Below are positions 1-11,357 of a stretch of DNA of 64,000 nt, piece after piece (position 1 is the stretch's first letter; every line of letters starts with the position of its first letter). A program made the translations under genes and the position numbers. A model generated the notes under the pieces. It had not been told where the DNA came from. It ran no database searches and saw only the letters and a program-made list of their open reading frames with translations. Source of the stretch: Betaproteobacteria bacterium (GTDB lineage: Bacteria > Pseudomonadota > Gammaproteobacteria > Burkholderiales > SG8-41); assembly GCA_028292435.1 (NCBI GenBank), contig JAQGMI010000162.1, positions 1 through 64,000 of the forward strand, read 5' to 3'.

Positions 1-1094
1 TGCGCCGGCAGGGCATCAAGGTGCTCAAGGTCAAGAAGCAGACCGTACGCCGCGGCGGCAGTATCAGCGACAAGGACATCACCCTATTCACGCGCCAACT
101 TGCGACGATGATGAAATCCGGCGTGCCCCTGCTGCAGGCCTTCGATATTGTCGGCAAGGGACACAGCAATGCCGCGGTTCAAAAGCTGTTGATGGACATT
201 AAGACGGAAGTCGAAACCGGTTCGAATCTGAAGGCGGCATTCGAAAAGCATCCGCTGTATTTCGACGCATTGTTCTGCAACCTGGTCGGTGCCGGCGAAC
301 AAGCGGGTATTCTCGACAGCCTGCTCGACCGCCTTGCGACGTACAAAGAAAAAGTTCAGGCTATCAAGGGCAAAATTAAAGCTGCGCTGTTTTATCCGGT
401 GGCGATTATCGTGGTCGCATTCATCATCACCGCCGTCATTATGATTTTCGTTATCCCGGCGTTCAAACAGGTATTTTCAAGTTTCGGCGCCGACCTGCCG
501 GGCCCGACATTGATCGTGATGGCGATTTCCGAATTCTTCGTTCAGTTCTGGTACCTGATCTTCGGCGTGGTCATCGGCGGCGTGTGGGGCTTCATGTACG
601 CGTGGGCGCGCTCGAAGTCCGTGCAGATTTTCATGGACAAGGTTGCACTGCGCGCTCCGGTATTCGGCGACATGGTGCGCAAAGCGACCGTCGCGCGCTG
701 GACGCGCACCCTGGCGACGATGTTTGCAGCCGGCGTGCCGCTGGTGGAAGCGCTCGATTCCGTCGCGGGCGCCGCCGGTAATCACGAGTATTACCTCGCC
801 ACAAAAAAAATCCAGGCTGAAGTCTCAACCGGTTCGAGCCTGACCGTGTCGATGCAAAACGTCGAGATGTTTCCGAACATGGTGCTGCAAATGGTCGCGA
901 TCGGCGAAGAAGCCGGTTCGCTTGACGGCATGTTGTCCAAGGTTGCCGACTTTTTTGAAGCGGAGGTTGACGATGCCGTGGACGCACTCTCGAGCCTGAT
1001 GGAACCGATGATCATGGTGGTGCTCGGCACGCTGATTGGCGGCATGGTTATCGCCATGTATCTGCCGATCTTCAAACTCGGCCAGGCAGTCTGA
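1..1094 (+). CDS. pilC: Type IV pilus inner-membrane platform protein PilC (5' end outside window)
   Basis: Polytopic platform protein of the type IV pilus machine, which couples the PilB/PilT ATPases to pilin assembly in the inner membrane. The reading frame is open from the first bases of the window (frame beginning at base 3), and the text before the first GTG already reads RRQGIK, as in PilC proteins, so the true start lies upstream and about 45 residues are missing. Two T2SSF domains are visible, roughly residues 17-140 and 220-345 of the fragment. Hydrophobic segments follow KAALFYPV, lie in the middle, and form the end (MIMVVLGTLIGGMVIAMYLP). pilD follows 73 bases downstream, the usual pilB-pilC-pilD order. 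Confidence 0.95.
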   Translation, partial: RRQGIKVLKVKKQTVRRGGSISDKDITLFTRQLATMMKSGVPLLQAFDIVGKGHSNAAVQKLLMDIKTEVETGSNLKAAFEKHPLYFDALFCNLVGAGEQAGILDSLLDRLATYKEKVQAIKGKIKAALFYPVAIIVVAFIITAVIMIFVIPAFKQVFSSFGADLPGPTLIVMAISEFFVQFWYLIFGVVIGGVWGFMYAWARSKSVQIFMDKVALRAPVFGDMVRKATVARWTRTLATMFAAGVPLVEALDSVAGAAGNHEYYLATKKIQAEVSTGSSLTVSMQNVEMFPNMVLQMVAIGEEAGSLDGMLSKVADFFEAEVDDAVDALSSLMEPMIMVVLGTLIGGMVIAMYLPIFKLGQAV

Positions 1095-1104
1095 AAGAAA
1101 GGAT

Positions 1105-1165
1105 CCAGGATTGAGTTGTCAGGATTGAGGCGATCTCAATCATTGATTCTTGATTCTTAATCCTA
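1105..1165. repeat. Short inverted and direct repeats between pilC and pilD
   Basis: The 73-base gap holds the direct repeat AGGATTGAG at 1107-1115 and 1121-1129. It also holds a perfect 7-bp hairpin, GATTGAG (1123-1129) and CTCAATC (1135-1141), and the tandem TTGATTC TTGATTC just before the pilD start. This looks like a small REP-like intergenic element. There is no T-run after the hairpin, so it is not a convincing terminator. Confidence 0.5.
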
Positions 1166-1167
1166 AA

Positions 1168-2028
1168 ATGTCGCTGTTTCAGGCATTCCAGGCGTTTCCA
1201 GCTTTGTTCGTCACCTCTGTCGTGATGCTGTCGCTTGCCATCGGCAGTTTCCTGAATGTCGTCATTCATCGACTGCCGAAAATGCTCGAGCGGCAGTGGC
1301 GCGACGAATTGACCGAACTAAATGGCGCGGAACTGGCGACGGTGCCGCGCTACAACCTCATGGTACCGCGGTCGGCCTGTCCCGCGTGCGCGCATCCAAT
1401 CAGCGCGCTCGAAAACGTGCCGTTGCTGAGCTACCTGGTTCTTCGCGGCAAGTGCAAGGCCTGTCACACAGGGATTTCACCGCGCTATCCGTTTGTCGAA
1501 GCGCTGACGGCGGCGTTGTCCGGTTACGTCGCATGGCGCTACGGCTTTAGCTGGCATACGCTCGCGACGCTGGTTTTCGTGTGGGCATTGATTGCCTTGG
1601 CGTTCATCGATCTCGATACGTTCTACCTGCCCGATGACATTACGTTACCGCTCGTGTGGACGGGACTGCTGGCCAACATGGCCGGCTTGTTCGTCGACCT
1701 GCAGTCTGCGGTGACAGGCGCAATCGTCGGTTATTTGTCGCTATGGCTCGTTTTCTGGGCCTATAAACTTGCTACCGGCAAAGACGGCATGGGCTACGGC
1801 GACTTCAAATTGCTCGCTGCGATCGGCGCCTGGCTCGGCTGGAAAATGGTGCCGGTGGTCATTTTGCTATCGTCTTTCGTCGGGGCGATCGTCGGCATCT
1901 CGCTGATGATCTTTGCGCGTCACGGGCGCGACGTGCCGATACCGTTCGGTCCTTACCTTGTGCTTGGCGGCATGAGCGCGCTGTTCTGGGGCGAGCAACT
2001 GCTCAAGTATTATTTGCAAAGTCTGTGA
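1168..2028 (+). CDS. pilD: Prepilin leader peptidase / N-methyltransferase PilD
   Basis: Bifunctional inner-membrane aspartyl protease that cleaves type IV prepilin leader peptides and N-methylates the new N-terminus. I start it at ATG 1168 (286 aa, MSLFQAF...), which matches family N-termini; an in-frame TTG 18 bases upstream gives a longer frame. The cytoplasmic zinc-binding loop has C71, C74, C96 and C99 (CPAC and CKAC). The two catalytic aspartates fit D148 in DLDTFYLPD and D212 in the GxGD motif GYGDFK. Several hydrophobic helices fill the C-terminal half. It sits between pilC and coaE, with coaE starting 4 bases after its stop. Confidence 0.96.
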   Translation: MSLFQAFQAFPALFVTSVVMLSLAIGSFLNVVIHRLPKMLERQWRDELTELNGAELATVPRYNLMVPRSACPACAHPISALENVPLLSYLVLRGKCKACHTGISPRYPFVEALTAALSGYVAWRYGFSWHTLATLVFVWALIALAFIDLDTFYLPDDITLPLVWTGLLANMAGLFVDLQSAVTGAIVGYLSLWLVFWAYKLATGKDGMGYGDFKLLAAIGAWLGWKMVPVVILLSSFVGAIVGISLMIFARHGRDVPIPFGPYLVLGGMSALFWGEQLLKYYLQSL

Positions 2029-2032
2029 CGCC

Positions 2033-2668
2033 ATGGCGCCTGTCATTGCGCTTACCGGCGGCATCGGCAGCGGCAAGACCAGCGTTGCCGACATGCTCGG
2101 CAATCTCGGTGCGGCAGTCGTCGATACCGACGAGATCGCGCATCAACTGACAGCCGCGGGACAAACCGGCGCACGTGTCGTAGCCGAAGAGTTCGGCCGG
2201 GAATTTCTCGATGCGGACGGCGCATTGGACCGCACCCGCATGCGCGACCTGGTTTTTTCCGACCCTGCGGCAAAACAGCGCCTCGAGTCTTTGTTGCATC
2301 CCCTGATCCGGCATGAGGTCAAAATGCGGGTTGAAAACTTTGCCGCACGCCCTGCCGATGCAGTCCCCTACATCGTGATCGTCGTGCCGCTACTAGTCGA
2401 AACAGGTGCCTACCGCGACCTCGCGCAGCGCGTGCTGGTCGTCGATTGCGATGAAGACCGGCAGATCGCGCGCGTAATGCGCCGCAGCGGCCTTGCGCCC
2501 CCTCAAATCAAAGCGATCATGGCAAACCAGGCCAGCCGGGAGGAACGGCTCCGCAACGCCGACGATGTCGTGCGCAACGATGGCGACCTCGAGGCGCTTC
2601 GCGCCGCGGTCGAAGCCCTCCACTTGAAATATCTGGGGCTTCGCGGAAAGCGAGCGGGAACGCAATGA
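2033..2668 (+). CDS. coaE: Dephospho-CoA kinase
   Basis: Last step of coenzyme A synthesis: ATP-dependent phosphorylation of the 3' hydroxyl of dephospho-CoA. It is 211 aa, normal for CoaE. The P-loop GGIGSGKT is at residues 9-16, followed by the substrate region with DTDEIAHQL, a helical lid region (DRTRMRDLVFSDPAAKQRLE) and the HPLIR motif. The ATG lies 5 bases after the pilD stop, so pilD, coaE and probably the pil genes are co-transcribed. The pantothenate kinase coaX is also in this window but about 36 kb away. Confidence 0.96.
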   Translation: MAPVIALTGGIGSGKTSVADMLGNLGAAVVDTDEIAHQLTAAGQTGARVVAEEFGREFLDADGALDRTRMRDLVFSDPAAKQRLESLLHPLIRHEVKMRVENFAARPADAVPYIVIVVPLLVETGAYRDLAQRVLVVDCDEDRQIARVMRRSGLAPPQIKAIMANQASREERLRNADDVVRNDGDLEALRAAVEALHLKYLGLRGKRAGTQ

Positions 2669-2771
2669 TTAGCCTAAATCCCTTCGAAAGCCCGATTAAA
2701 CTCTTTATTTTTTCCAAATTATGTAGAACAATTGGCCGCAGACCAATAACGATAGCGTCTCCCCCCGCGTC

Positions 2772-3527
2772 GTGATCAGTTACGAATACCCACTTAGCGA
2801 ACGAATCCGTACTTTGTTGCGGCTTGAGGACTTGTACGAGCGAGCCCTCTATTTCATCGCCAAATCGGATCCGCAGGAACATCACGTCGCTTTATTGTGC
2901 ATGTTCGAGATCCTCGAAGTCGCCGGCCGTGCCGATCTCAAATCGGATTTGTTGCAGGAACTCGAACGCCAGAAGCAGTCGCTCGAATCGCTGCGCGACA
3001 ATCCTGATATTTCGCAGGAAGCACTCGACAATATTTTGTGGGACATCGACCGCACTTCGTCGCGGCTCTTTCAGATGTCGGGAAAAGTCGGCCAGGAACT
3101 GCGCGAGAACGAATGGCTGATGAGCATCAAGCAGCGCACCAACATTCCGGGCGGCGTCTGCGAATTCGACGTGCCGTCATATCACTACTGGCTGCACCTG
3201 AGCGCTGAACAGCATCGTCACGATCTGGAAGGCTGGCTTGCGCCGTTTCTTCCCATTCGCGACGGCATCGGCATCGTGCTGCGGCTACTGCGCGAGAGCG
3301 GCAAAGGCTCGATGCAGACCGCTGTGCAAGGCGTTTACCAGCAAATGATGGCCGGACGCATCGCGCAGATGCTGCGCATCCGGCTAAAGCTCGATTACCA
3401 CTGCGTCCCCGAAATCAGCGCGAACAAGTACGCACTCAATATCCGTTTCACCACCCAGGAAGCATCTCAGCGTCCGAAGGTATTCGAATCGGATGTCGAT
3501 TTCGAACTGACGTTCTGTAACCTGTAA
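2772..3527 (+). CDS. zapD: Cell division protein ZapD
   Basis: FtsZ-binding protein that crosslinks and stabilises Z-ring protofilaments in the cytoplasm. It is 251 aa with a GTG start. The N-terminal helical part (SERIRTLLRLEDLYER, then ALLCMFEILEVAGRADLKSDL) and a C-terminal beta-rich part (VPSYHYWLHL through DVDFELTFCNL) are typical of the former YacF/DUF1342 family. The usual order coaE-zapD-yacG is kept. The 103 bases upstream are AT-rich and may hold a promoter of its own. Confidence 0.95.
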   Translation: MISYEYPLSERIRTLLRLEDLYERALYFIAKSDPQEHHVALLCMFEILEVAGRADLKSDLLQELERQKQSLESLRDNPDISQEALDNILWDIDRTSSRLFQMSGKVGQELRENEWLMSIKQRTNIPGGVCEFDVPSYHYWLHLSAEQHRHDLEGWLAPFLPIRDGIGIVLRLLRESGKGSMQTAVQGVYQQMMAGRIAQMLRIRLKLDYHCVPEISANKYALNIRFTTQEASQRPKVFESDVDFELTFCNL

Positions 3528-3542
3528 TCCGCTCGTGCCGCA

Positions 3543-3740
3543 ATGGCCAAACGCGTCGTCAATTGCCCGCAGTGCAGCAAACCCGTCGAGTGGAACGCTA
3601 CGCACCGATTCAAGCCTTTTTGTTCGGAACGCTGCCGGCTGATCGATCTGGGCGCGTGGGCCACTGAAAGCTACCGCATCCCGGTGCAGGAAAACAAAGA
3701 CGATATCGAGTCGGAACCCGGCGCCGGCGAGCCGCAGTAA
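3543..3740 (+). CDS. yacG: DNA gyrase inhibitor YacG, small zinc protein
   Basis: A 65-aa zinc-ribbon protein. E. coli YacG binds GyrB and inhibits gyrase. The four zinc ligands are C8, C11, C27 and C31 (CPQC, then CSERC). The end is acidic and poorly conserved. It begins 15 bases after zapD and ends the forward operon. The function in this organism is inferred from the family. Confidence 0.93.
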   Translation: MAKRVVNCPQCSKPVEWNATHRFKPFCSERCRLIDLGAWATESYRIPVQENKDDIESEPGAGEPQ

Positions 3741-3759
3741 GCGTTAATGCCTTAGCGCA

Positions 3760-4734
3760 TTAAAAACGCGCAGCTGACCAAGCGTCGCGCAGCAAGCCGA
3801 CGCCGTGTGCACCGCGAAGCCAAGCCTGTTCGAGTTCGGCCGCGCGCAGGCCGCCCAATGCATACACCGGCAACGGATAATTTCGAATCAGCCGCGAAAA
3901 ATTTTCCCATCCCAACAGCTTTGAATCGACGTGGCTCGGTGTCGCGGCAATCGGTCCGAGCACCACGAAATCCATCGCGAGTTCGCGAGCTCGTTCGAGT
4001 TCGGCCGCATCGTGGCAGGATGCGGCGCACCAGTCGCAAGCCGGCCGCGCGGTTGCCGCCATTAGCCGAGCGGCCGTCAGGTGCAAGCCATCGGCGCCCG
4101 CCTGCGTCGCAATTTCGAGAGACCCGTTGACCATGACTCGTGCGCCATGCACGCGTGCGAGCGAGATTACTTCTCGCGCAAATTCGATCAGTTCGGCACC
4201 GGGCATTTCTTTTTCCCTGACCTGGATCAGGCGCAGCCCTTTTTGCAGCGAATCCCTGAGACGATCCATGAATGCTTCGCGGCCGATCCGACCCGCACAC
4301 GTAATGCCGTAGACGCCAGGCAATTCCAGGCCGCGCAGAATGGGGCCGTTGGCCGGCAATATGGGGGCAACGCTAATATTGTGTATCGATTGCCACGCGA
4401 ATTCTTGCGATTCCCTGCCGTGAAGCTCGCCTGTCCACGCATGAACGCGAAAAAATCGCAGCCGCACATCTGCATGCGGATAGTCGAAATCACGGGTCAG
4501 CCACGGATAAGCACGCGTCACTTCGATGCCGAGTTCTTCGTGCAACTCGCGATTTAGCGCGGCGGCAGCCGCTTCACCGGGCTCGACTTTGCCGCCCGGA
4601 AATTCCCAATAGCCGGCATACGCTTTGCCCTCAGGGCGCTGCGCCAGCAGAAATTCGCCGCTCTCGTTAAAGATAACCGCAGCAACAACCTCGATTCGCG
4701 CGCGCTGAGACACGTTGGCGCCGCCTGACGGCAT
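3760..4734 (-). CDS. Nudix hydrolase fused to a thiamine-phosphate-synthase-like domain
   Basis: A two-domain cytoplasmic protein of 324 aa. The N-terminal Nudix (MutT-type) domain carries a complete Nudix box, G48-x5-E54-x7-R62-E63-x2-E66-E67-x-G69. The C-terminal half (about 130-324) is a TMP-synthase-like TIM barrel with VYGITC, RLIQVREKEM, GLHLTAARL, VLGPIAATPSH and PVYALGG. MutT-like domains of this type clean oxidised dNTPs (8-oxo-dGTP). In the known MutT-TMP synthase fusions the role of the barrel is unclear. An upstream in-frame start is possible, but it would lie deep inside the DUF815 gene. ATG 4734 begins 9 bases after that gene's stop and is preferred. Confidence 0.85.
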   Translation of the reverse strand: MPSGGANVSQRARIEVVAAVIFNESGEFLLAQRPEGKAYAGYWEFPGGKVEPGEAAAAALNRELHEELGIEVTRAYPWLTRDFDYPHADVRLRFFRVHAWTGELHGRESQEFAWQSIHNISVAPILPANGPILRGLELPGVYGITCAGRIGREAFMDRLRDSLQKGLRLIQVREKEMPGAELIEFAREVISLARVHGARVMVNGSLEIATQAGADGLHLTAARLMAATARPACDWCAASCHDAAELERARELAMDFVVLGPIAATPSHVDSKLLGWENFSRLIRNYPLPVYALGGLRAAELEQAWLRGAHGVGLLRDAWSAARF

Positions 4735-4742
4735 CCGTGAAA

Positions 4743-5618
4743 TCAGGTCCTGGCGCGCACGGCTCGGGCGCGGCCCGCCCAGTCGCGCGCGAATTGCCAT
4801 GCAACTCGTCCGCTGCGGGAACCGCGTTGCAGCGCCCACTGCAAGGCCGCCTGACGCACGGACTCTGACTTGGCGCCCGCGACTTTGAAGTGCGCGAGCC
4901 ACTGCGCCACGATATCGAGATACTCGTCCTGATCGAACGGATAGAACGAAACCCAAACGCCGAAGCGCTCCGACAAAGAAATTTTTTCTTCGACGGTTTC
5001 ACCGGGATGGATTTCATCATCGACCCGCTTCGCTTCGAGATTTTCCGACATGAATTCGGGCATCAAATGCCGGCGATTGGATGTCGCATAGATAAGGCAG
5101 TTTTCCGAGGCGGCCGCAACCGAACCGTCCAACACGACTTTCAGCGCCTTGTAGCCGGGCTCATCCGCTTCGAACGACAGATCGTCGCAGTAGAGCAAAA
5201 ATTTTTCAGGGCGTCGCGCGATCAGTTCGACCATATCCGGCAGATCGATCAAATCCTGCTTTTCGACTTCGATGACGCGAAGACCGCGCGGTGCATATTT
5301 GTTGAGCAGAGCCTTGATTAACGAAGATTTCCCGGTGCCGCGCGCGCCGGTCAGCAGCACGTTATTGGCAGGATGGCCGTCGACAAACTGCCGCGTGTTT
5401 TGCTCGACAATTTTTTTCTGCCCGTCGATGCCGCACAGATCGTTCAAGCTGATGCGGTGAACGTGACTTACGGCCTCGAGCGTGCCGTGACCATTGCGTT
5501 TGCGCCAGCGAAACGCAATTGACTTCCAATCGGTCGCAACCGGCGCCGCCGGCAGCACTTGCTCCAGCCGCGACAGCAACGCTTCCCCGCGCTTGATCAG
5601 TAGATTCCAATTACTCAC
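4743..5618 (-). CDS. DUF815 family AAA-type ATPase
   Basis: Predicted ATPase of 291 aa, family function unknown. The Walker A motif GARGTGKSS is at residues 91-99 and the Walker B-like stretch [10 protein letters not shown] carries D145 and D146. An arginine-rich tail ends the protein. I choose the GTG at 5618 because GTGA overlaps the TGA of argJ, implying translational coupling; a longer frame to 5672 would run into argJ. Conserved betaproteobacterial neighbourhoods place this gene between argJ and the Nudix fusion. No specific substrate can be read from the sequence. Confidence 0.85.
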   Translation of the reverse strand: MSNWNLLIKRGEALLSRLEQVLPAAPVATDWKSIAFRWRKRNGHGTLEAVSHVHRISLNDLCGIDGQKKIVEQNTRQFVDGHPANNVLLTGARGTGKSSLIKALLNKYAPRGLRVIEVEKQDLIDLPDMVELIARRPEKFLLYCDDLSFEADEPGYKALKVVLDGSVAAASENCLIYATSNRRHLMPEFMSENLEAKRVDDEIHPGETVEEKISLSERFGVWVSFYPFDQDEYLDIVAQWLAHFKVAGAKSESVRQAALQWALQRGSRSGRVAWQFARDWAGRARAVRART

Positions 5619-6853
5619 GAACGGTAGTCCGCGTTGATGCTGACATAGTCGTGCGACAGATCGCAGGTCCACAGCGTTGCCGTCGCCGCGCCGCGGTTAA
5701 GGACCACCCGCACCATAATCTCGCTTTGCTTCATCACGCGCTGGCCGTCTGCTTCCTGATAAGCAGGATTGCGTCCGCCTTTGCGTGCAACCAGGACGTC
5801 ATCGAGGTAAAGGTCGAGCGTCTCGACGTCGAGATCGGCGATGCCGGCATAACCAATGGCCGCGAGAATGCGCCCGAGATTCGGGTCAGATGCAAAGAAA
5901 GCTGTCTTGACGAGCGGAGAATGCGCAATGGCAAAACCGATCTTGCGGCATTCCTCTTCCGTGTTTCCGCCTTCGATGCGGATCGTTATGAATTTCGTTG
6001 CCCCTTCGCCGTCGCGCACAATCGATTGCGCGAGACGTGCGGCGACATCAGTCACAGCATTGCGAAACGCCTCGAATTCCGCGCTTTTAGCATCCGTAAT
6101 CTCGTCCATCTTTGCGGCGCCGCTCGCAATCAGCATGAACGAATCGTTGGTCGAGGTATCGCCGTCCACGGTAATACAGTTAAACGTGCGCTCGGCGGCA
6201 TAGGCAACGGCGGCCTTTACCAACGGCAAACTCACGCGAGCGTCCGTCGCAACGAAGCCCAGCATCGTCGCCATGTTCGGATGAATCATGCCCGCGCCTT
6301 TGGCGATGCCCGTGAACGTGACTTCCGCCTTGCCGACGCGGGTTTTGTGCGACACCGCCTTGGGCAGCGTGTCGGTCGTCATGATTGCGTGCGCGGCATT
6401 GAACCAGTTTGCTTCGCGGACATCGGCCAGACATTTCGGCAGGCCCGCTGCAATACGCTCGATGGGCAGCGGCTCCATGATCACGCCGGTTGAAAACGGC
6501 AGTATCTCAGCGGAGGTGCAGCCGAGGAGACCAGCGAGGTCCGCGCAAGTCCGCCGCGCATGCGCGAGGCCTTCCTCGCCGGTGCCGGCATTCGCATTAC
6601 CCGTATTGACGACGAGCGCACGTATCGACTTCGCTGGATCCAGAGCCGCCAGATGCTCGCGCGTAACAACAACCGGAGCGGCGCAAAAACGATTTTGCGT
6701 GAAAACACCGGCAACTGCGGCGCCGCTGGCGAGCGTGATCACCAGCAGGTCTTTACGGCCCGCTTTTCGAATGTTTGCTTCGGCGATACCAAGCTTGACG
6801 CCGGCAACCGGCAACAGCGATTCGGGCGCAGGAGCAGTAAGATTTACGGACAT
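5615..6853 (-). CDS. argJ: Bifunctional ornithine acetyltransferase / N-acetylglutamate synthase
   Basis: Arginine biosynthesis: it transfers the acetyl group of N-acetylornithine to glutamate and, in bifunctional forms, also uses acetyl-CoA. It is 412 aa. The self-cleavage site is visible at A195-T196 in [11 protein letters not shown]196 becomes the N-terminal nucleophile of the beta chain. The conserved [12 protein letters not shown] and DGDTSTNDS segments are present. Whether it is mono- or bifunctional cannot be decided here. It is the first gene of argJ-DUF815-Nudix and lies downstream of secA on the same strand, 63 bases away. Confidence 0.96.
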   Translation of the reverse strand: MSVNLTAPAPESLLPVAGVKLGIAEANIRKAGRKDLLVITLASGAAVAGVFTQNRFCAAPVVVTREHLAALDPAKSIRALVVNTGNANAGTGEEGLAHARRTCADLAGLLGCTSAEILPFSTGVIMEPLPIERIAAGLPKCLADVREANWFNAAHAIMTTDTLPKAVSHKTRVGKAEVTFTGIAKGAGMIHPNMATMLGFVATDARVSLPLVKAAVAYAAERTFNCITVDGDTSTNDSFMLIASGAAKMDEITDAKSAEFEAFRNAVTDVAARLAQSIVRDGEGATKFITIRIEGGNTEEECRKIGFAIAHSPLVKTAFFASDPNLGRILAAIGYAGIADLDVETLDLYLDDVLVARKGGRNPAYQEADGQRVMKQSEIMVRVVLNRGAATATLWTCDLSHDYVSINADYRS

Positions 6854-6916
6854 GGCGGATGCTCTATTCGATTTGCGCGTAATTATATTCGCGGCGGCCC
6901 TGCGTGCACGACGCCC

Positions 6917-9637
<2,721 letters not shown>

Positions 9638-9702
9638 CTATGACGTTACCTGAGCACTTCGGAGAAATTTTTGATTAAGCAAACCGGCAATAGGGCTTCA
9701 CT

Positions 9703-9732
9703 AAATAAAAAGGGGTGGGGAAACCCCACCCC
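9703..9732 (-). terminator. Rho-independent terminator after the M23 peptidase gene
   Basis: There is a perfect 9-bp GC-rich stem, GGGGTGGGG at 9712-9720 and CCCCACCCC at 9724-9732, with an AAA loop. On the minus strand it is followed by TTTTTATTT. It lies 22 bases past the M23 stop and before secA, so it separates the two minus-strand genes. Confidence 0.9.
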
Positions 9733-9753
9733 TCTCGCTAAATCTGACGCGCA

Positions 9754-10671
9754 CTAACTGGGCAAGCGGAGAAAACGCACCGGATTGAGGGGCGCCCCGT
9801 TCTGGCGAACTTCGAAGTGCAGATGCGGTCCGGTAGCTCGGCCCGTGCTGCCGACGTTCCCGATAATTGCACCGCTAAGCACCACATCGCCAATCTTGAC
9901 CAGCCGTTTCGACAAATGCGCGTAACGAGTGATCAGACCGTTGCCGTGATCAATCTCGATCATATTACCATATTGGGGGTGCGTATCCGAGTAGGCAACC
10001 ACCCCGCCCGCTGCGGCGTGCGCTTGGGTTCCGGTCTCGGCCATGAAGTCCATGCCTTCATGAAATGCGCGAGCGCCGTTGAACGGATCGATGCGCCAGC
10101 CGTAGTTGGATGAGTACCATCCGCCTTCCACCGGCAGAATCGAAGGCAGTAATTTTTTCTTGGCGCTATCGACGATCATCAGCGAATCAAGCACGCCGAG
10201 TTTCTCGGTACGATCGTCCATTTGCTTGGTGAACAAGTCGACCTGACGGTTAATGTCGCCGAGCGACATGTCATAGGCGGGCAGAGAGGAAATAGCGCCG
10301 CCGCGTCCGGGGGGCTGGTCGAACATGAAATCCTGTGGCTTGAAACCGGCCGTCTTCGCAAGCCGCTCACCCAGCGTATCCAGACGCAGCAGTTGCGCCT
10401 GCATCTGGCCAAGTTTGGAGGCGAGTGCGTTCAGGTTCTCGCGCAAATAATCGCGGGTTTTCTCGTTTTGCTCGTGTTGCGCGCTTAGGATGAGATTATT
10501 GAGCAATGGGCTGTTCAGGCTCGGCGCAAACCGGAGCATCACGTACTGGAGCGCGAACGCAACCACCAGCAAACCGATCAACGAGACAATGGCACCGCAA
10601 ACCAGATGCGGCATTGACAGCGTGATGGTTCGAGCCCTGGCGAGTTTCCCGGAAACTAGAATTATGTTCAT
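9754..10671 (-). CDS. M23 family metallopeptidase, membrane-anchored
   Basis: Predicted peptidoglycan endopeptidase, or a degenerate LytM-type regulator, of 305 aa. One N-terminal transmembrane helix lies at about 24-45, followed by a helical, coiled-coil-like stalk at 60-160 (many Q, N, L). The LytM domain follows with H204 and D208 (FHEGMDF), H252, and H283-x-H285 (GPHLHFEV). All zinc and catalytic residues are present, so an active enzyme is likely. It is divergent from the dciA-like gene with only 21 bases between the two starts. Confidence 0.9.
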   Translation of the reverse strand: MNIILVSGKLARARTITLSMPHLVCGAIVSLIGLLVVAFALQYVMLRFAPSLNSPLLNNLILSAQHEQNEKTRDYLRENLNALASKLGQMQAQLLRLDTLGERLAKTAGFKPQDFMFDQPPGRGGAISSLPAYDMSLGDINRQVDLFTKQMDDRTEKLGVLDSLMIVDSAKKKLLPSILPVEGGWYSSNYGWRIDPFNGARAFHEGMDFMAETGTQAHAAAGGVVAYSDTHPQYGNMIEIDHGNGLITRYAHLSKRLVKIGDVVLSGAIIGNVGSTGRATGPHLHFEVRQNGAPLNPVRFLRLPS

Positions 10672-10692
10672 CGTTGCCCCACAATCTCAGCC

Positions 10693-11130
10693 ATGCCAGC
10701 GCGCCGGATAAACTTCTATCTCAACTCGTCGGACCGCTTGCGTGCGTTGACCCACGAAGCCCAGCGCAATGCCGAACTACATCAGGTACTGTTGGACATC
10801 GCGCCACCGGAATTGACACAAGCCTGCTGCGTCAAGCAGTTACGCGATGGAACCCTCACCCTCTTGGCTGGAAATGCCGCGATTGCCGCTAAACTCAAAC
10901 AGCTCGCGTCTAGGTTATTAGCTTCTTACCGGAAACAGCGAAGCGAGATTACTTCAATCCGAATTGAAGTGCAAGTTAGGGAGGCGCCCGTGCCTCCTGC
11001 GGAGATCGAGGCGAAGCGCTTAAGCGTTGATACTATTAAGAATTTAGACGATCTTGCGAGTGGACTTGACGAGTCGCCCTTGAAGCAAGCACTAACTACG
11101 CTGGCGAATCGGCAACGGCGCAGGGATTAG
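10693..11130 (+). CDS. DciA-like (DUF721) protein, putative replicative helicase loader
   Basis: A 145-aa protein of the DUF721 family. DciA loads the replicative helicase DnaB in bacteria lacking DnaC/DnaI. The typical core is visible: a start region NFYLNSSDRLRALTHEAQR, a DGTLTLLAGNAAIAAKLKQL strand-helix, then a basic stretch SYRKQRSEITSIRIEVQVRE. It is the only forward gene between the two minus-strand blocks and shares a 21-base divergent promoter region with the M23 gene. Family assignment is fairly sure. The helicase-loading role here is inferred. Confidence 0.8.
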   Translation: MPARRINFYLNSSDRLRALTHEAQRNAELHQVLLDIAPPELTQACCVKQLRDGTLTLLAGNAAIAAKLKQLASRLLASYRKQRSEITSIRIEVQVREAPVPPAEIEAKRLSVDTIKNLDDLASGLDESPLKQALTTLANRQRRRD

Positions 11131-11139
11131 GGCCGAGCT

Positions 11140-11325
11140 TCAAATAACCAGAATTAGTCGCTCAAAAAGGATGGCCGTGAGCACAACGATCGCCATCGCC
11201 ATTCCGTACTTAAGGACTTGCCAGGCGAAAGTGATGTAACGTCGATTCTTGGTGAACAGGTAGGTGAGCAGCGAAGCGCCAATCGTGACGACCACGAAGA
11301 ACCCGACGATGCGCAAAACGAACAT
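11140..11325 (-). CDS. Small two-helix membrane protein of unknown function
   Basis: A 61-aa protein with two predicted transmembrane helices: RIVGFFVVVTIGASLLTYLF near the start, and GMAMAIVVLTAILFERLILVI at the C-terminus. A basic KNRRY segment lies between them. It begins 32 bases downstream of lpxC on the same strand and ends 9 bases from the convergent dciA stop. I do not recognise a function. Confidence 0.7.
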   Translation of the reverse strand: MFVLRIVGFFVVVTIGASLLTYLFTKNRRYITFAWQVLKYGMAMAIVVLTAILFERLILVI

Positions 11326-11357
11326 GGTGCGATGTTCCGTGGTTCGCCGGCCAGCCG

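Noticed and set aside
3752-4300. Reverse 182-codon frame in the Nudix fusion region
   Set aside because: Out of frame with the conserved domains of the fusion protein; Arg-rich shadow.
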